NCBI GenBank assembly: GCA_031835245.1
Contig: JAVKOQ010000055.1
Location: 67,001-131,000 of the forward strand
Source: Balamuthia mandrillaris
Lineage: Eukaryota > Discosea > Longamoebia > Balamuthiidae
Reading direction: 5' to 3'
Length of the DNA: 64,000 nt
Position 1 is the stretch's first letter, and every line of letters begins with the position of its first letter. Shown piece after piece: positions 47,744 to 61,485 of the stretch. The notes beneath the pieces are model-generated. The model searched no databases and had not been told where the DNA came from. It saw only the letters and a list, made by a program, of their open reading frames with translations. A program made the translations under genes and the position numbers.

Positions 47744-49287
47744 GAAGATAGAAAAAACAAAGAAGGTTGTAGAGTACCATCTCTGGGTTCATCTTGTTTC
47801 TTTGTGGCTGACTTTTCTGACTTGCCACCGCCAAAGAATTTGGAGGTCCAAGACTTGATTCCTTCGTCTCGTTGCTCTGTTTTTTGCACTTCTGCTTTAT
47901 TGGTGTTCTGCGTTCTGCCTTCTTCAGATCGGGGTGAAGATGAACGGCGAGCAGCTGGACGGTCGCCAGAAGGAGGTTGTTGTTGTGAAGGAGGAGGAGA
48001 TGATGTCGATTGTGTGGCGTGGTCCTCTTGTGCGGTTGAGGGGGATAAAGAACTGCTATCTTTGGTGAGAAAAGAGAGCAATGAGGCACCAATCGCTCTT
48101 GCTCCTTCTTGAGAAGATGACGATGATGGAGCAGGAGAAGCAGCAGATAGTGAAGCAGCAGAAGAGGAGGAAGGATTGCGTAGCGGAGGACCAGCTGGTA
48201 GCATATTCACCGATTGAGCATTTTTGTTCTTTTTGTTCTCTTCTAACCATTTCAAATAACTTAAACGTGAAACTATTAAGAACAATTGGATATGAAAGAA
48301 AAGGGGGGTTAATAAAAGGGTTGACGTACAAGTCGTAGTCCTGTTCCTGGGTAACAAACTCAAGTTCTTGGTCTGCTGCATTCAAGTCGGCTTCATTCTC
48401 TTTCAATTGTTGCATGATATAATTTCTCTGTTATCCACTGTATTAGCTATGTGCCTCTCTTGCTCTCAAGAACAGGGAGAACAACAGAACAAGAACAAAG
48501 ACAGATAAAAAACCTTCATCTTCAAAAAAGGCAGATTAAAGAAGCACCGCACAGATTTCATGCCATAACAATTACGCATGGAGCACTCGATAGCACGCAC
48601 AAACTTGCCTTGTCGTTGCACAAACTCTGCTATTTCGTACTCTGACAACACTCTCTGACTCTGTGGTTGATCTCTGTAGTTTACCTGATGGAGAAATGTG
48701 CCATCAGGAAAGGAAAGGGAGAGAGAGAGAGAGAGAGAGAGAGAGTAGCATGGAATGATAAGCAAAACAGAAGACAAAAACCAGAAACGAACCAAAATCA
48801 AGACAAAGACACCAGGAGGAACGTTGGGCAGCTCACGTTCGATGTACTCAAAGGTCCACTTTTTACGTGGATCCATCGTGAAGATGACGGCATGAGCACC
48901 TTTGTAGACGTCTACTGTCGCCGCATCCAAACGTCTAACTGGGAATGCTCCTTGTGGACCGCCTTTCCTTCCTCCGCTTCCTGCCGCTTCGGCAGAAGCT
49001 GCGGGTACGGTTTGTCTGCGAGCTCTCTCTACTCTTTCCTCCTCTTCTTCCTCCTCTTCCTCCGAGGAGAGACCGTCGTCAAGTCTTATCTTCAAACCGT
49101 CTGCAGACTTGTTCACTTTTCGTGGTGCTATTTTTTTAAAACGTTCGACAGATGTTAGGAGAGAAGCAAAAGAGAGGAGAAGAGCAAGAGGAACTCACCT
49201 TTGTCAACAACGTCCCACACTTCACACTTTATTCTATCGCTTGTGGCTGAAAGGAGAAAACACTCGTGAATGGAGGAATAGAAAAAG

Positions 49288-49327
<40 letters not shown>

Positions 49328-49723
49328 TTTTAAAAAAAACAGAGAAAAAGCAGCAGAGAGGAGACGAGAAGCAGAAGACAGAAAGAGAGATGGTAAATGG
49401 TACATTTATAATCCCAAGGAATGGTGGCTATTTGTATCTGCTCAGTGCTGACGTAGTCCTCGATGAAGGCTTTGCGTTGTAAACGTTCAAAGAGGCACGT
49501 CTTTCCTGTATTCTTGTCTCCTTTTATCACTATCTTCACTATTAAAAAAAAACAAAGTGAGAACAACAATATAAAAAAAAGATGCAGACCGATAAAACAA
49601 AGAAATGGCTTTACTGTTATAATTGGCTCCCCGTCCAAGCTTCATTTTCATTTCTTGGTCCATCTCTCTGATTTTTCTGTCCTTCATCTCCTCTTCGGAG
49701 AGCTTGGTCAGTTCTTGTCCCAT
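46530..49723 (-). CDS. RABL6-like GTPase (Rab-like protein 6)
   Basis: Eight exons on the minus strand: 49723-49615, 49538-49404, 49246-49199, 49127-48793, 48684-48514, 48427-48330, 48259-47778 and 47644-46530. The product is 830 aa. The N-terminal GTPase-like domain has GDKNTGKT (P-loop), FIEDYVSTEQIQIATI (switch I region), EVWDVVDKG (switch II lacks the usual Gln after DxxG) and VNYRDQ in place of NKxD. These features match RABL6 (GDRNTGKT, EVWDVVDKG). An insert of Glu-rich sequence follows the switch region. The C-terminal half is long, acidic and disordered, with DDFVPQLGG near residue 470 as in RABL6. The basic tail (KKHRREHKKRSSHRHK) suggests nuclear location. Start MGQELTKL is also a possible myristoylation site. 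It is tail-to-tail with the chromo-UBR7 gene, 48 bp apart. Confidence 0.87.
47690..47745 (-). repeat. (CT)n tract in RABL6 intron 7
   Basis: GAGAGA run on the plus strand, (CT)n on the sense strand, between donor (47777) and acceptor (47645). Confidence 0.85.
49275..49325 (-). repeat. (CT)n tract in RABL6 intron 2
   Basis: About 35 nt of GAGAGA on the plus strand (sense CTCTCT), inside intron 49247-49403. A similar tract lies in intron 4 near 48718-48746. Confidence 0.85.
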
Positions 49724-52368
<2,645 letters not shown>

Positions 52369-53635
52369 GTGAAGAGGAGAAAACATGAGGGATGTGCGGC
52401 CCTTGCGCATATCCTTCCTCCGTTTTCTCTTTTTTCTCAGTTTCATTGGAAATGGAGAAAAGGATTACGAAGCTACAACGTTTTTGAGAACAGTTGGACA
52501 CGACAGCGCACTTTGCCTCTTTCCTTCTTTTTTTCGTCCTTGTTTTTTATTTATTATATGGGGTAACGCAGCATCGGACCCTGAGTGCTCCCGCCGAAGC
52601 TTCCTTTGCGGCGGTTGCGCTTCGTTGGCGCAGAAGAGGCTTACCCCTACAATCTCATTCGGCTTCGTTTGCCGCTTACCCTAACATTCTCTCTGTTCTC
52701 TCCCTCCCTCTCCCTCCCTCACTCTCCTCCCCTCCCCTTCCCTACATCTTCCTCTATCGCCAAACTCAAGCATACTCCTACAGCAGAACTATCTTCCCCT
52801 GCTCGTTGGCTGCTTCCCTTTCCACCATAGAGGAATGGCCGTACCCTTCTCTCAAATCATGACGCCTGGAATACACGTAGTGGACAAAATCATCTCCACA
52901 CAGCTGGTCGCCAAGGTAGGTAGGTGGTACGCTCTTTCTCCTTTTTGTCTGCCGCCCTTCTTTTCTTGTTGCTTCGCTGTGCATGCATGACAGCCTGCGT
53001 GCATCAGCAGCGGCAGCGGCGGTTTGACCTCCTCCCAATACAATGCATATCAACGCCCACATATCTCTGACGTGTGGGCGTGTACGAATGTACATGCGGG
53101 AAGGAAACAAAGGAGACTGTTTGCAAGCCAAACCTACCACACCCTTTCCCTCTTGCTTGACTTCTTCCCTTCCTTCCCTCCTCCTTTGTCTTCACTGTCG
53201 ATATGGAGGGGAGGGGAGAAGAGCTCCTCTTTTTTTTTTTGATGCGTTTGGTCGTCGGGAGGAGGTCCAACCGCCACTTGCTGCTGTTTGCTTGCTGAGG
53301 CTGCCCGCTCTTCCGCGTGTTGTTGTGTTGGTGAACCGCCACCTGTTTCCCTCCTGTTTGCCTTTCTGCCCCCCAAATTTTCAAAACAAAGCCACCATTC
53401 CTCCTTTCATCAACCTCGTTTCTTCTCATGTTTGCGTCGTACGGTTCCGCTGCTGCCGTTTTGTTGTTGCGACGGAGAGTTAGTCGTCACGTCGCCTGCT
53501 TGGGCGAACCGCAAAAAAAGAGGGAAAGAAGGTGGATAGTCCTTGAGAAAATAAAGGTAGTGTGTGTATGTAAGTGAAGCTGAAAGGAATGCTGTACAAG
53601 TTCGCCAAACATATTTTGGGGGTTGTTACCACGGT
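52369..53635. other. Poorly understood 1.27-kb stretch between DBP2 and USP genes
   Basis: Contains a moderately G/C-rich block (52565-52690), several short ORFs on both strands, and a possible start exon at 52835-52915 (27 codons, MAVPFSQIMTPGIHVVDKI), ending at donor GTAGGT, with a possible acceptor CAG near 52994. GTCGTCACG at 53483-53491 matches the promoter element found in three divergent promoters. No ORF resembles a known family and no splice chain could be closed. It may hold a small gene or noncoding RNA. Confidence 0.3.
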
Positions 53636-54272
53636 TTACTTGGTGGTGGAGGAGGAGGGACGCTTGCTTCGTACAACCATGACAGGGATAGGAGAGTGGT
53701 GGACCATAAAGTGAGAGACGGAACCAAGGAAGCCTCGCAGCTTGCCTCCACCTCTGCTGCCAACCACCACCAGGTCCGCTTTATGCTCCTCAGCCAGCTG
53801 CAGGAGCAACTCTCGCGCATCAGAAAACGCTGGAGTGTGAAGATGAATCTTGTAGTGCAGCCCTGTTTCTTCGTTCATCTAAGAACAAGAAGAGAGAGAA
53901 AGCGTTTCAGTGTACAGCTGAAGAGGGAAAGGAATATAGTAACAACCAAACCTCATTAACCACTTTCTGGACCCCCTTCTTGAGCTTCTCTTTGTAATAG
54001 TTGCCTTGGTCTAAGCTCAAGACATAGGCGACGTGGATAGTGTCCTTCTCGGAGGCAAGGGAGAGGCACCTCCGCAGTGCCTGGTAGCCGGGCTTGCTGG
54101 TGTCGCACCCCACCAAAAACGTGCGGGGAGCGGGGCCAGCGTGTTTCAAATCTCGCTCCTTCACAGCGTGGTCCTCCTTTTTCCTGCCCGTCTGACCGCC
54201 GGTGACGACGGTCTTGGCCCACAGGGAGTCTTCTGTTTGTTTTTCCATCAGGCTGGGATGGTGGCTACCCAA
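53636..54272 (-). CDS. Universal stress protein (UspA) domain protein
   Basis: Exons on the minus strand are 54272-53952 and 53878-53636, giving 187 aa. The Usp fold begins [17 protein letters not shown] (beta strand 1 with an Asp), contains VAYVL and a helix, and ends with [23 protein letters not shown] and IPVMVV. In ATP-binding Usps the motif is G-x2-G-x9-G-S/T; here [14 protein letters not shown] has eight residues between, so nucleotide binding is uncertain. The intron is canonical and the join keeps phase. The N-terminal 50 residues are extra; a start at the Met near 54249 is also possible. Upstream lies a perfect 19-bp inverted repeat. Role: stress response, specific partner unknown. 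Confidence 0.85.
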
Positions 54273-54300
54273 GACTATATTTTGTTTTCGATTTTCTAAA

Positions 54301-54341
54301 TATACGCTACTAAACCAATTTTATTGGTTTAGTAGCGTATA
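54301..54341. repeat. Perfect 19-bp inverted repeat with 3-bp loop and CCAAT arms
   Basis: TATACGCTACTAAACCAAT (54301-54319), TTT, then its exact reverse complement (54323-54341). Each arm ends in CCAAT/ATTGG at the loop. It lies 29 bp upstream of the Usp start, so it could act as a palindromic regulator site or hairpin, or be a small inverted-repeat element. No flanking duplication seen. Confidence 0.8.
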
Positions 54342-54536
54342 ACGATTTGTTGGGTCGCCATTTCCAAATTTGGTAATTATTCACAGATTCAAACCCAAAT
54401 CAGGACAATTTGGCTGAAATAAGGTATATTACAATTTTCTTAGCTTTTTCTGGGGATTCTGTACAATATTTCCGTTCGAAAAGGAAAAAAGATGTTGTTT
54501 TGCTTTATGTGATGCCGGCATGGCCATTGCAGTGGG

Positions 54537-55049
54537 TCAAAAGTCGGCGGATGGCGAAGAGGAGAGCGTGGGACTGCTTGGACGAAGGACAACCGAGACG
54601 GTTGCTCTTCGCGTTGGGCTACGAGGGGGTGGGGAAGTGGTCCCCGTCTTCATGACGGTCCTCGGCTGGTCTGTGGGGGAAGGGCACTCGGTGCCACAAC
54701 GGCAAGTGTTGGCAGGGAGGCGGTGGTGGCGGTGGCTAGGAAGAAGGGGAACGTTTCTGGTCCAACAAGCCATCGGCTGTAACAAAGCAGAAGACGCAGT
54801 AGAGGGGGAAGAGGCAGAGGGAGAAGAGGAAGAAGAGGAAGAGGAAGTTGGGGTAGGATCTAGTTCATATACACCAGAAAGAGGGTCGTTGGCAAAGTCG
54901 ATCCCCCATTTTTCTTTCATGGCCTCCATGTGTTGTTGCTGAAGACCGGTCAGCCATTCGATGGTGTCCTCCACAACGTTCGATTGCTGGTCCTGGAACA
55001 ATGCTTTATGACACGCTAATGACCTTCTTCGTGAACGTGGTTGTGCCAT
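54537..55049 (-). CDS. CIP/KIP-type cyclin-dependent-kinase inhibitor domain protein
   Basis: Single exon, 170 aa from Met at 55049. I recognise a CDI domain. Residues 12-18 are ACHKALF (cyclin-binding ACRNLFG in p27). A helix of about 25 residues follows (EDTIEWLTGLQQQHMEAM). Then comes EKWGIDF, corresponding to KWNFDF, with Trp48, Asp51 and Phe52, and then PLSGVYE, corresponding to PLEGKYE, at residues 56-62. The C-terminal 100 residues are low-complexity Ser/Pro/Thr-rich and end without a known motif. Such proteins bind cyclin and CDK and block the kinase. An upstream in-frame Met at 55157 gives MFLSFSDRRNNH; the stretch looks like leader sequence. The cyclin-docking R-x-L is not exact. 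The family is known in animals and plants (KIP, KRP). Confidence 0.65.
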   Translation of the reverse strand: MAQPRSRRRSLACHKALFQDQQSNVVEDTIEWLTGLQQQHMEAMKEKWGIDFANDPLSGVYELDPTPTSSSSSSSSPSASSPSTASSALLQPMACWTRNVPLLPSHRHHRLPANTCRCGTECPSPTDQPRTVMKTGTTSPPPRSPTRRATVSVVLRPSSPTLSSSPSADF

Positions 55050-55529
55050 CGCAGAGGCGAGTAGGGTACGTGAGATGCTAGTGCTTGCTTTTAGCAGATA
55101 GCTGCTATCAAATGATGATGGATGGTTGTTTCTTCTATCCGAAAAAGAAAGAAACAAAAAAAAAAAGAAGGAGAAAATGATTAAAAAAAAGTGGGCACTG
55201 TTCTGAATGTTATTTTTGGAATGTCTTTGATTAAAAATTTTTTCATATTAATGGTTTAATTGTTCGTTCCCCGTAAAATGAGGTACTCGTTGTAATGCGT
55301 GGATACCCACCCATTCTGGGCCCCCCGGTGCGATGCGTGCTGCTATTTCGTTGTCTTTGTGTTTTTGGCGGGAAAGAAAGGGCTTGACCTCCTTTCCCTT
55401 TTCTTCAAACAGGGCTGGGGATAGATCTCTTGGTCATGATTGCGCTGTCGAAAAAAAGACACAAAAATCAGTCCAACGAAGTCGTTCACTGCGACTGGAA
55501 CCATTTCGTTTATATTACTTAAAGTACAA
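55050..55529. other. Intergenic region between the CDI and lipase genes
   Basis: About 480 bases, A/T-rich near 55180-55260, with no supported gene. Should include the CDI promoter and the lipase 3' UTR. Confidence 0.4.
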
Positions 55530-58500
55530 CTAATATTGATCATTAGTCCCTCGTCGCAGAATCACGGAGCCTCTGGATTTGTGGTGGGATATTATCTTGG
55601 CCACATAGGTGCTCACTGAATGGTCCTTTAGCTTCCAAAAAGAGCCGCTGTAGTTTAGCCCCACTGGTTTCTGTTGCATTTGGGGAGAGACAACGCGAAG
55701 GACAATGAAGAAGCGGGTTGAGAAACTAAATGAGCAATAACCACAACCAGGTGCAAGAACAAAGCAGAAGAAGAAACAAACCGCAGCAAATTCTCCTGTC
55801 TTTTCAATGTGGATAACATTTCCTACTTGGAAGTAAGAACCAGACGGAACACCTGGCACAACATCCATGTTATTTATAACTCGATAGTATACAGTAGTAG
55901 AGGCCCACTGTAAGAGAGCTTCGTGTAACTCTTTGCAAGCTACAGCTGGTTGGCCGAACGTGTAAACCGCTAGAACAAAGAATATGTAAGAGAAAAGCAA
56001 AAGAGAAAAGAGCAAACGGATGGGATAAAAACATACCAGATACAGGGATGTATTGCTTGATAGGCGATTGTGCAAGCCGCACCTGTTTGATACCTTCGTT
56101 GGCTTGACTCTTAAGGATGCCCATGTTGTTTTGCAAATCTCCAGATTTCCATTCGCTCCACTCTTGCACCGGTTTATTGCCATTGGGAGGATTATGCAAG
56201 GTGAAATGAGCAAACGCCAAGTTTGCCAATGCTCCGCCTTTTAAAAGAACAAAACGAAAACGTCATAAGGGAAGTACGAAAAGGTTGCCAGAGGAAAGGA
56301 GATAAAAGAAGGATGAAAGACAAGGAAGAAAGAAAATACGTAAAACTTACCAAGCGAGTGGCCAGTTAAAAATAGAGGGAGCTGAGGGTTGCTTTGACGA
56401 GCACGCTGGATAAACTTTACCACTTTGGAAGCGACCGTCATGAAAGCTTTGTTGAATCCGATATGAACCCGTATATCTGGAAAGAATATGAATGGGGTAC
56501 ACTGCAACAGAAAAAATTAGAAAAATACAACGTTTTGCCAAAGGAGCAGGACAGTACAGTATTTATCTTAACATTGGTGCTCCAGTGTTTCATGGACTTG
56601 GTGCCACAGAAAGAAATAATGATAAACTGATCGTTCGCCATCCCAAAGCCCTTTGTACCAGTCGTCTTATCATAAAAATACGAGAAATGTTTAAACTCTA
56701 GCAACATTGAAGACAAAGTTGGATCAGTAAAAAAAAATAGCGAGAAGAGGAGCATCAGTACTCCAAATATTGGTTGCAACATCGCTGATAACCACAAAGT
56801 CTTCGTAGGCGAGTGCAGCGGCATGAACCAGCCATGTGCAGTGACCAGGGTTGTAGTCCTTTGTGGCAAAGGCTTCGGGCGTTAGGTCGAACGGATAGAC
56901 CAGAGAATGCGTAGAGCAGAAAACTACGCCTGGTGATCTTGTTGAATGTAGAGTTTGCTTTAGGTTTCTCATACTTGGAAGAGAGTTACGGCGTTGCAAT
57001 CCCATCTTAACAAGAAAGTGTTAGCCTAAACGCGACCCAGACGAAGAAACGAGCAAGAAGAACGAGGAAAAGAAGTCGAGCAATGGAGAAGAGAGACGAC
57101 AAAAGACAGGGAAAGAAGCTACACTACCACTTTTTCTGTGCCGAAACTTTGAGGGGTAAAGCCAAGCTGAATTTGACCGTGCAGAACGCCTTGTAGTTTG
57201 AACACTTTGATGGTTTCCTTGAACTTAGTGGGCCACTCTGGCTCAGGCGACAAGTCGGCATCTAGGTTGATAACGACCGTACCCAATCCTTCTTTTCGAG
57301 CAAAGTCACGATCCTACGATTCATGAATAAACCATTAGACGAAGAACAATGGGGAAGTGAAGGGGAAGGAGAAGGGGAAGGAGGAGAAGAACATAAACAA
57401 AAACACGAACAAAGAACCTACCCAAACCTCTACTACGATTTTGTCCACAACGGGCAAAAAGAAAATATCATTCCAAATGGGGCTCAGAGTCTTGTTGGGA
57501 ATGAGATTGGTTACTTCTTTTCATTGCAGTAAGAAAAAAAAGCAAGAACTTACCTTCTTTTTGGTTTTAGTCTTGAAAATGCGATATCCAGCCCCTTTGA
57601 TGCGACAAAAAGGGTCGCTGCTGCCATTACTGTCTGCTGCTATCAGGTTTGTCGCGCTGATAACTCTCAGCTTGACACATCGGTAGTCCATGCCTTCTTC
57701 TTCCCTGTTCTCTTCTTGCTTCAACTGTTTGTCCAACACTCTTTGTTCATCTTTGAGCTCTTCATAGCCTGCTCCAAAGTTAAGAGGAGTAAAGCCTATT
57801 TCAATCTGACCCGAAGCAACGCCGGTCAACTGGAACGCCTTCACAGCTTCTTTGTATTGAGTGGGGTAGTCGTTCACGTCTTTGAAAGATTCGGTAATGG
57901 AAAGCGATATTTCACCCAAACGGTCAGCTGACCCTATGCGATTCCAATCCTTTTTTGTTTGATAAAACTACACTTAGAGGAAAAAGAGAAGCGAAATCAA
58001 AATAAGAAAGAAAGTGAAATACTTACGAAGACCTTTAACAAAATGCTATCTTTGGTGTGCACATTGAGCTCTTCGTTCCATTGAGGATCAAGGGTCTGAA
58101 CATTCATGGATGTTGTGTGAGTAAGGGTAGATAGAGGAGAGGAGAAAGAGAAAGGGAGAAACTTGAACCTTTTTGATAACTTTGGTGCTGTAGGTTTTTT
58201 GCTTGGCGAAGACCTTACAATAGGGATCGCTAAAACCATTCTTATCGCCTGCAACAAGTTCGCGTGCTCTAATGATTCTGACCTTAACTGCATAAATCTT
58301 GCTCTCATTTTCATCCTCCTCTTCGCTCTCGTCTTCATCATCCCAATCTCCAGTGCTTAGTGTTGACTCGTCTTTTTCATCTTCTTCTTGCTGCTCTTGT
58401 GTTATATTCTCCTGTGTGTGCTTTGCCTTCCTCTGCTTCTTCTTTTTCAGCTTCGTTTCCTTTCCGAAGCTGAGTGGAGTCACTCCTATTTCAAGACGAC

Positions 58501-59885
58501 CAGATTCAACGTCTTCCAGAGGAATAGTTGTAACCACTTCTTTGAGCTTTGTTGGGAACGAATGAAAGTCGGAGAAGGTAGTATTCAGATCAACAGTGAC
58601 TTGACCCAGAGGATCGTCCTTTGTAAAAAGATCCCAATCCTGTTTAGCAAACAACGGAATAAGAAAATGTGACACAGCAAAGAGGAGAATATAAAACAAG
58701 CGCATGAGGCTAGAAAATAGAAGTGATGGGTACCCAAGCTTCAATCTTAAAAGTGTTATCTTTAATGCAAACAGTAAACTCTTCTTCCCAAACAGGATCC
58801 AATGTCTGTTATCGAGTTTAAACAGTGAGTTCAATGCAAATAATAAAAAGAGGAGCACGTTGCTTCCTTGATACCTTCTTGATTATTCTAGTCTTGTGAG
58901 TTCTTCTTCCCCCAATTATCTTGCAGTAAGGATCGCTATAGCCATTTCTGTCTGCAGCTATCAGGTCCATTCCTTGAATGATCCGTACCTTTATCACTTT
59001 CTCGTCTTCTTTTGCTTCTTCTTCCTCGTCGTTCTCATCTCCCTCAGCTTCTTTTTTATCAGTAGGCTGCTCTTGTTTTTCCAGTCGCTTTTCTATCGGT
59101 ACTTCTGTTTGTTCTGTCTCCTTTTGCTTATCATTCACCTTCGCTACAGTATCTGCTTTCTCCTTCTCTTTGTCTTTGTTTGTTTCTTCTGCTTGTTCTT
59201 TTACGTTTGCTTTTTCATTCCTCATTTCTTCTATTCCTTTGTCTGTCGTCTGTCGTTGCTGTTGCTTCTTCTTCTTTTTGTTCTTCTTTCGGTTCCTGTT
59301 CTTTCGTTCTCTCTTCTTTCGCTGCGCCAAACTAGGGCCAAAGTTCAAAGGCGTGAAGCCTAGCTCGACTTTGCCATGAGCCACCCCTTCCAGGCAGAAA
59401 AGTTTTATGGTCTCCACTTCTTTGGTAGGAAACTTGTCGGCAGGGTCAAAGGAAGCTGCGAAGTCCACCACGACCGATCCCAAAGAGTCATCCTTTGTGA
59501 TGGCATCCCAGTCCCACACTCCTACTTCTATTTTTGAGTCTTCATCTCCTTTGTCTTCTTTTGTTAACACCACTTCAAAGACTTCATTCCAGACTGGGTT
59601 TAGTTCCTTTTGTTTTAAAAATAGAGTGAGAAGTGGAGCAGAAGAAAACAGAGAGGAAGGAAGGAAGAAAGAAAGAAAGAAGAAAAAGACGAAGGAGAAC
59701 AAGAAGAACGAAGAAGAACGTGAGCGAGAGCGGGAAAGAACCTTTTTAATAGTTTTGGTCTTGAGCCATTTTTTCTGGCCGTAGCGTCGAAGTTTACAGT
59801 AAGGGTCGCTGGTGCCACACTTGTCAGCAGCAACCAGGTCTATTCCGCGTATGACTCTCACTCGCAGTCGTTTTGCTTCCGCCAT
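55530..59885 (-). CDS. Four C2 domains plus class 3 lipase
   Basis: Fourteen exons on the minus strand: 59885-59742, 59606-58875, 58805-58734, 58639-58169, 58095-58027, 57949-57554, 57490-57422, 57313-57128, 57005-56762, 56697-56558, 56501-56351, 56237-56037, 55969-55782 and 55670-55530. The product is 1067 aa. Four C2 domains come first, each with a Ca-binding loop: AADKCGTSDPYC, AADRNGYSDPYC, AGDKNGFSDPYC and AADSNGSSDPFC. Each ends near TPLNFG or TPLSFG/TPQSFG. The C-terminal third is a lipase_3 alpha/beta hydrolase: ISFCGTK (oxyanion), GHSLGGALA (nucleophile Ser), NNMDVVPGVP (Asp) and DHSVSTY (His). It probably hydrolyses lipids after calcium-driven membrane binding; the substrate is not known. 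The exon 8/9 join and the exon 10/11 join are the weakest. Confidence 0.85.
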
Positions 59886-60376
59886 ACTTTTTTACAAGCA
59901 GGCGTTCCCCTCTTTTCCGCTTTGTGCTCGTCCCGTTCGCTTTTTTGTTTCACGAAACGACAGATTGGTAATATTACTTCCTGTTAGTAAGTTTTAACGG
60001 TCAGAGAAAAAACAAGAAACGAGGAGGAGGAAGAAGGAGGCAACAGACAAGAAGAATGTTCTGTGACATACCGGTTCGCTGCACAACCACACCGCTAAGT
60101 TTTCCAAAAGCCTTATCGGTGGAACTGAGTTGTTCCCCAGATCACCTTTATTGCTTTTGTGCTTATTTAGGAGCATTGCTTTTGTCATGACCATGCGTTT
60201 TATTGCTGTACACGTATAGTGCTTATCTGTAACGCAAGCAGCAGATCATTCAAAGAGTTACGTTTCAGTTACCTTTCAGCAAAAAAAAAAAAAAAAGCAA
60301 GGCGCTTGGTGTTGTTATTGGTGTTTGGTAGGAGAAGAAGGGAGAAGAAAAGTGCCAGAGGTTTGTGATGGGCGGT
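59886..60376. other. Intergenic region between lipase and the small membrane-protein gene
   Basis: About 490 bases. A 66-codon minus-strand ORF (60194-59994, MVMTKAMLLNKHKSNKG) has a donor-like GTATGT near 60070. It has no recognisable relatives and I do not call it a gene. An A-rich run (60279-60296) lies near the 3' end of the neighbour. Confidence 0.3.
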
Positions 60377-61203
60377 TTATCGTTGTTGCACCTGTTCCTG
60401 GTTGCGGATATCGGGGTCGGGATTGCCTTCTTGCTGCTTCTTCAGCTCCTTGTCAAGCATCCATGTGAGGGCCAGTAACAGCTGTGACCCAACAAACGCT
60501 CCCACCAACATCACGTAAAATGATGTTCGAGGGACTAAGCCGCACAGTCGTACAAGAGTGGATCAAAAAGTGTTTTTTTTTTTTTTGCAGTAAGAACATA
60601 GACCAGAGGAGAGGAGAGAAGAGAGGACATAGAAGCAGGAAAGAGGGAAGAGAGAAGAGTGGAGAAGTGAGAAAACATATTGAAGGAACGAGGGAGAGGG
60701 AGGGCGAAAGAACAAGTACTTGTGTCAATGGCGGCAGCAAGGCGAAGGGCGGAGCGCCGCAAGCGAGAGGGGGCCACTTGTGTTCTCTCGTTGATGTTTA
60801 GCCTGCGTCTCAGCTCTTCCGTTTCCTCACGCAGCTGTCGGTTCTCCTTTCTCAGCCACTCCAACTCGTGGCTGTCACTCGAGTGTGCAGCATTGATCGA
60901 GGAGGACGAGGAAGACGAGGAGGGAGGAGAAGAACAAAAGGCAGCTCTGCCAAGAGCAAAGGAGGGGCCCAGAGTGCCGCGGCTACGCGCCACGCCGCAG
61001 GACAGAGACCAGGCCCCTAGGGGCCAAAGCTTATTCTGTCTCTGTTGGGGCGCCCACAACAGGCCCGAGGAGGAGGAGGAGCATGCCGACTGTTTGGTGC
61101 CAAAGGCCCCCATGGGTACAACAACAGTGCCCGACAAACGAGAAACGCAGCGGCGTGGCACGGACAACAGCAGCAACGCTCCTTCTTGGTGGAGGAGGCT
61201 CAT
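60377..61203 (-). CDS. Small probable mitochondrial protein with coiled coil and C-terminal membrane segment
   Basis: Exons on the minus strand are 61203-60720 and 60534-60377, giving 213 aa. The N terminus (MSLLHQEGALLLLSVPRRCV, then further Arg/Ser/Leu) looks like a mitochondrial targeting peptide. A short coiled coil follows (ELEWLRKENRQLREETEELR). The second exon encodes a hydrophobic segment (FYVMLVGAFVGSQLLLAL) and then a polar tail (LKKQQEGNPDPDIRNQ). The donor is ACA A|GTACTT and the join keeps phase. I do not recognise the family. The pattern recalls small mitochondrial inner-membrane proteins with a coiled coil plus a membrane helix, but no named relative is claimed. Confidence 0.6.
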
Positions 61204-61485
61204 CTTTCTGTTTTTCTTTGTTATTCCCTGAATATAATAGGTTGGGTAGGGCCGCTTGTGAATTATGTCGACAGAAATAGGCCGATAGGAACCAGTGGGC
61301 ACAAGGATTGGTGCCTTTGTGTTTGGGTGGGGGTGAATGAATGGACTTGGGTAAAGTCCAAAAGATAAGCCTGCTCTCCTTGGGGCTCCCTTCTGCCGCC
61401 AAAAACAACCGTTACGTTCAAGCGGAAGATCTCCTCTTCCTCCGCCTTATCGTTGACACGTCAATCAGAAAAAAAAAAGGAAGCT

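Noticed and set aside
59994-60194. 66-codon minus-strand ORF between lipase and the small membrane-protein gene
   Set aside because: Short, no family features, and its possible donor does not join in phase with the C2 start; not called as a gene.
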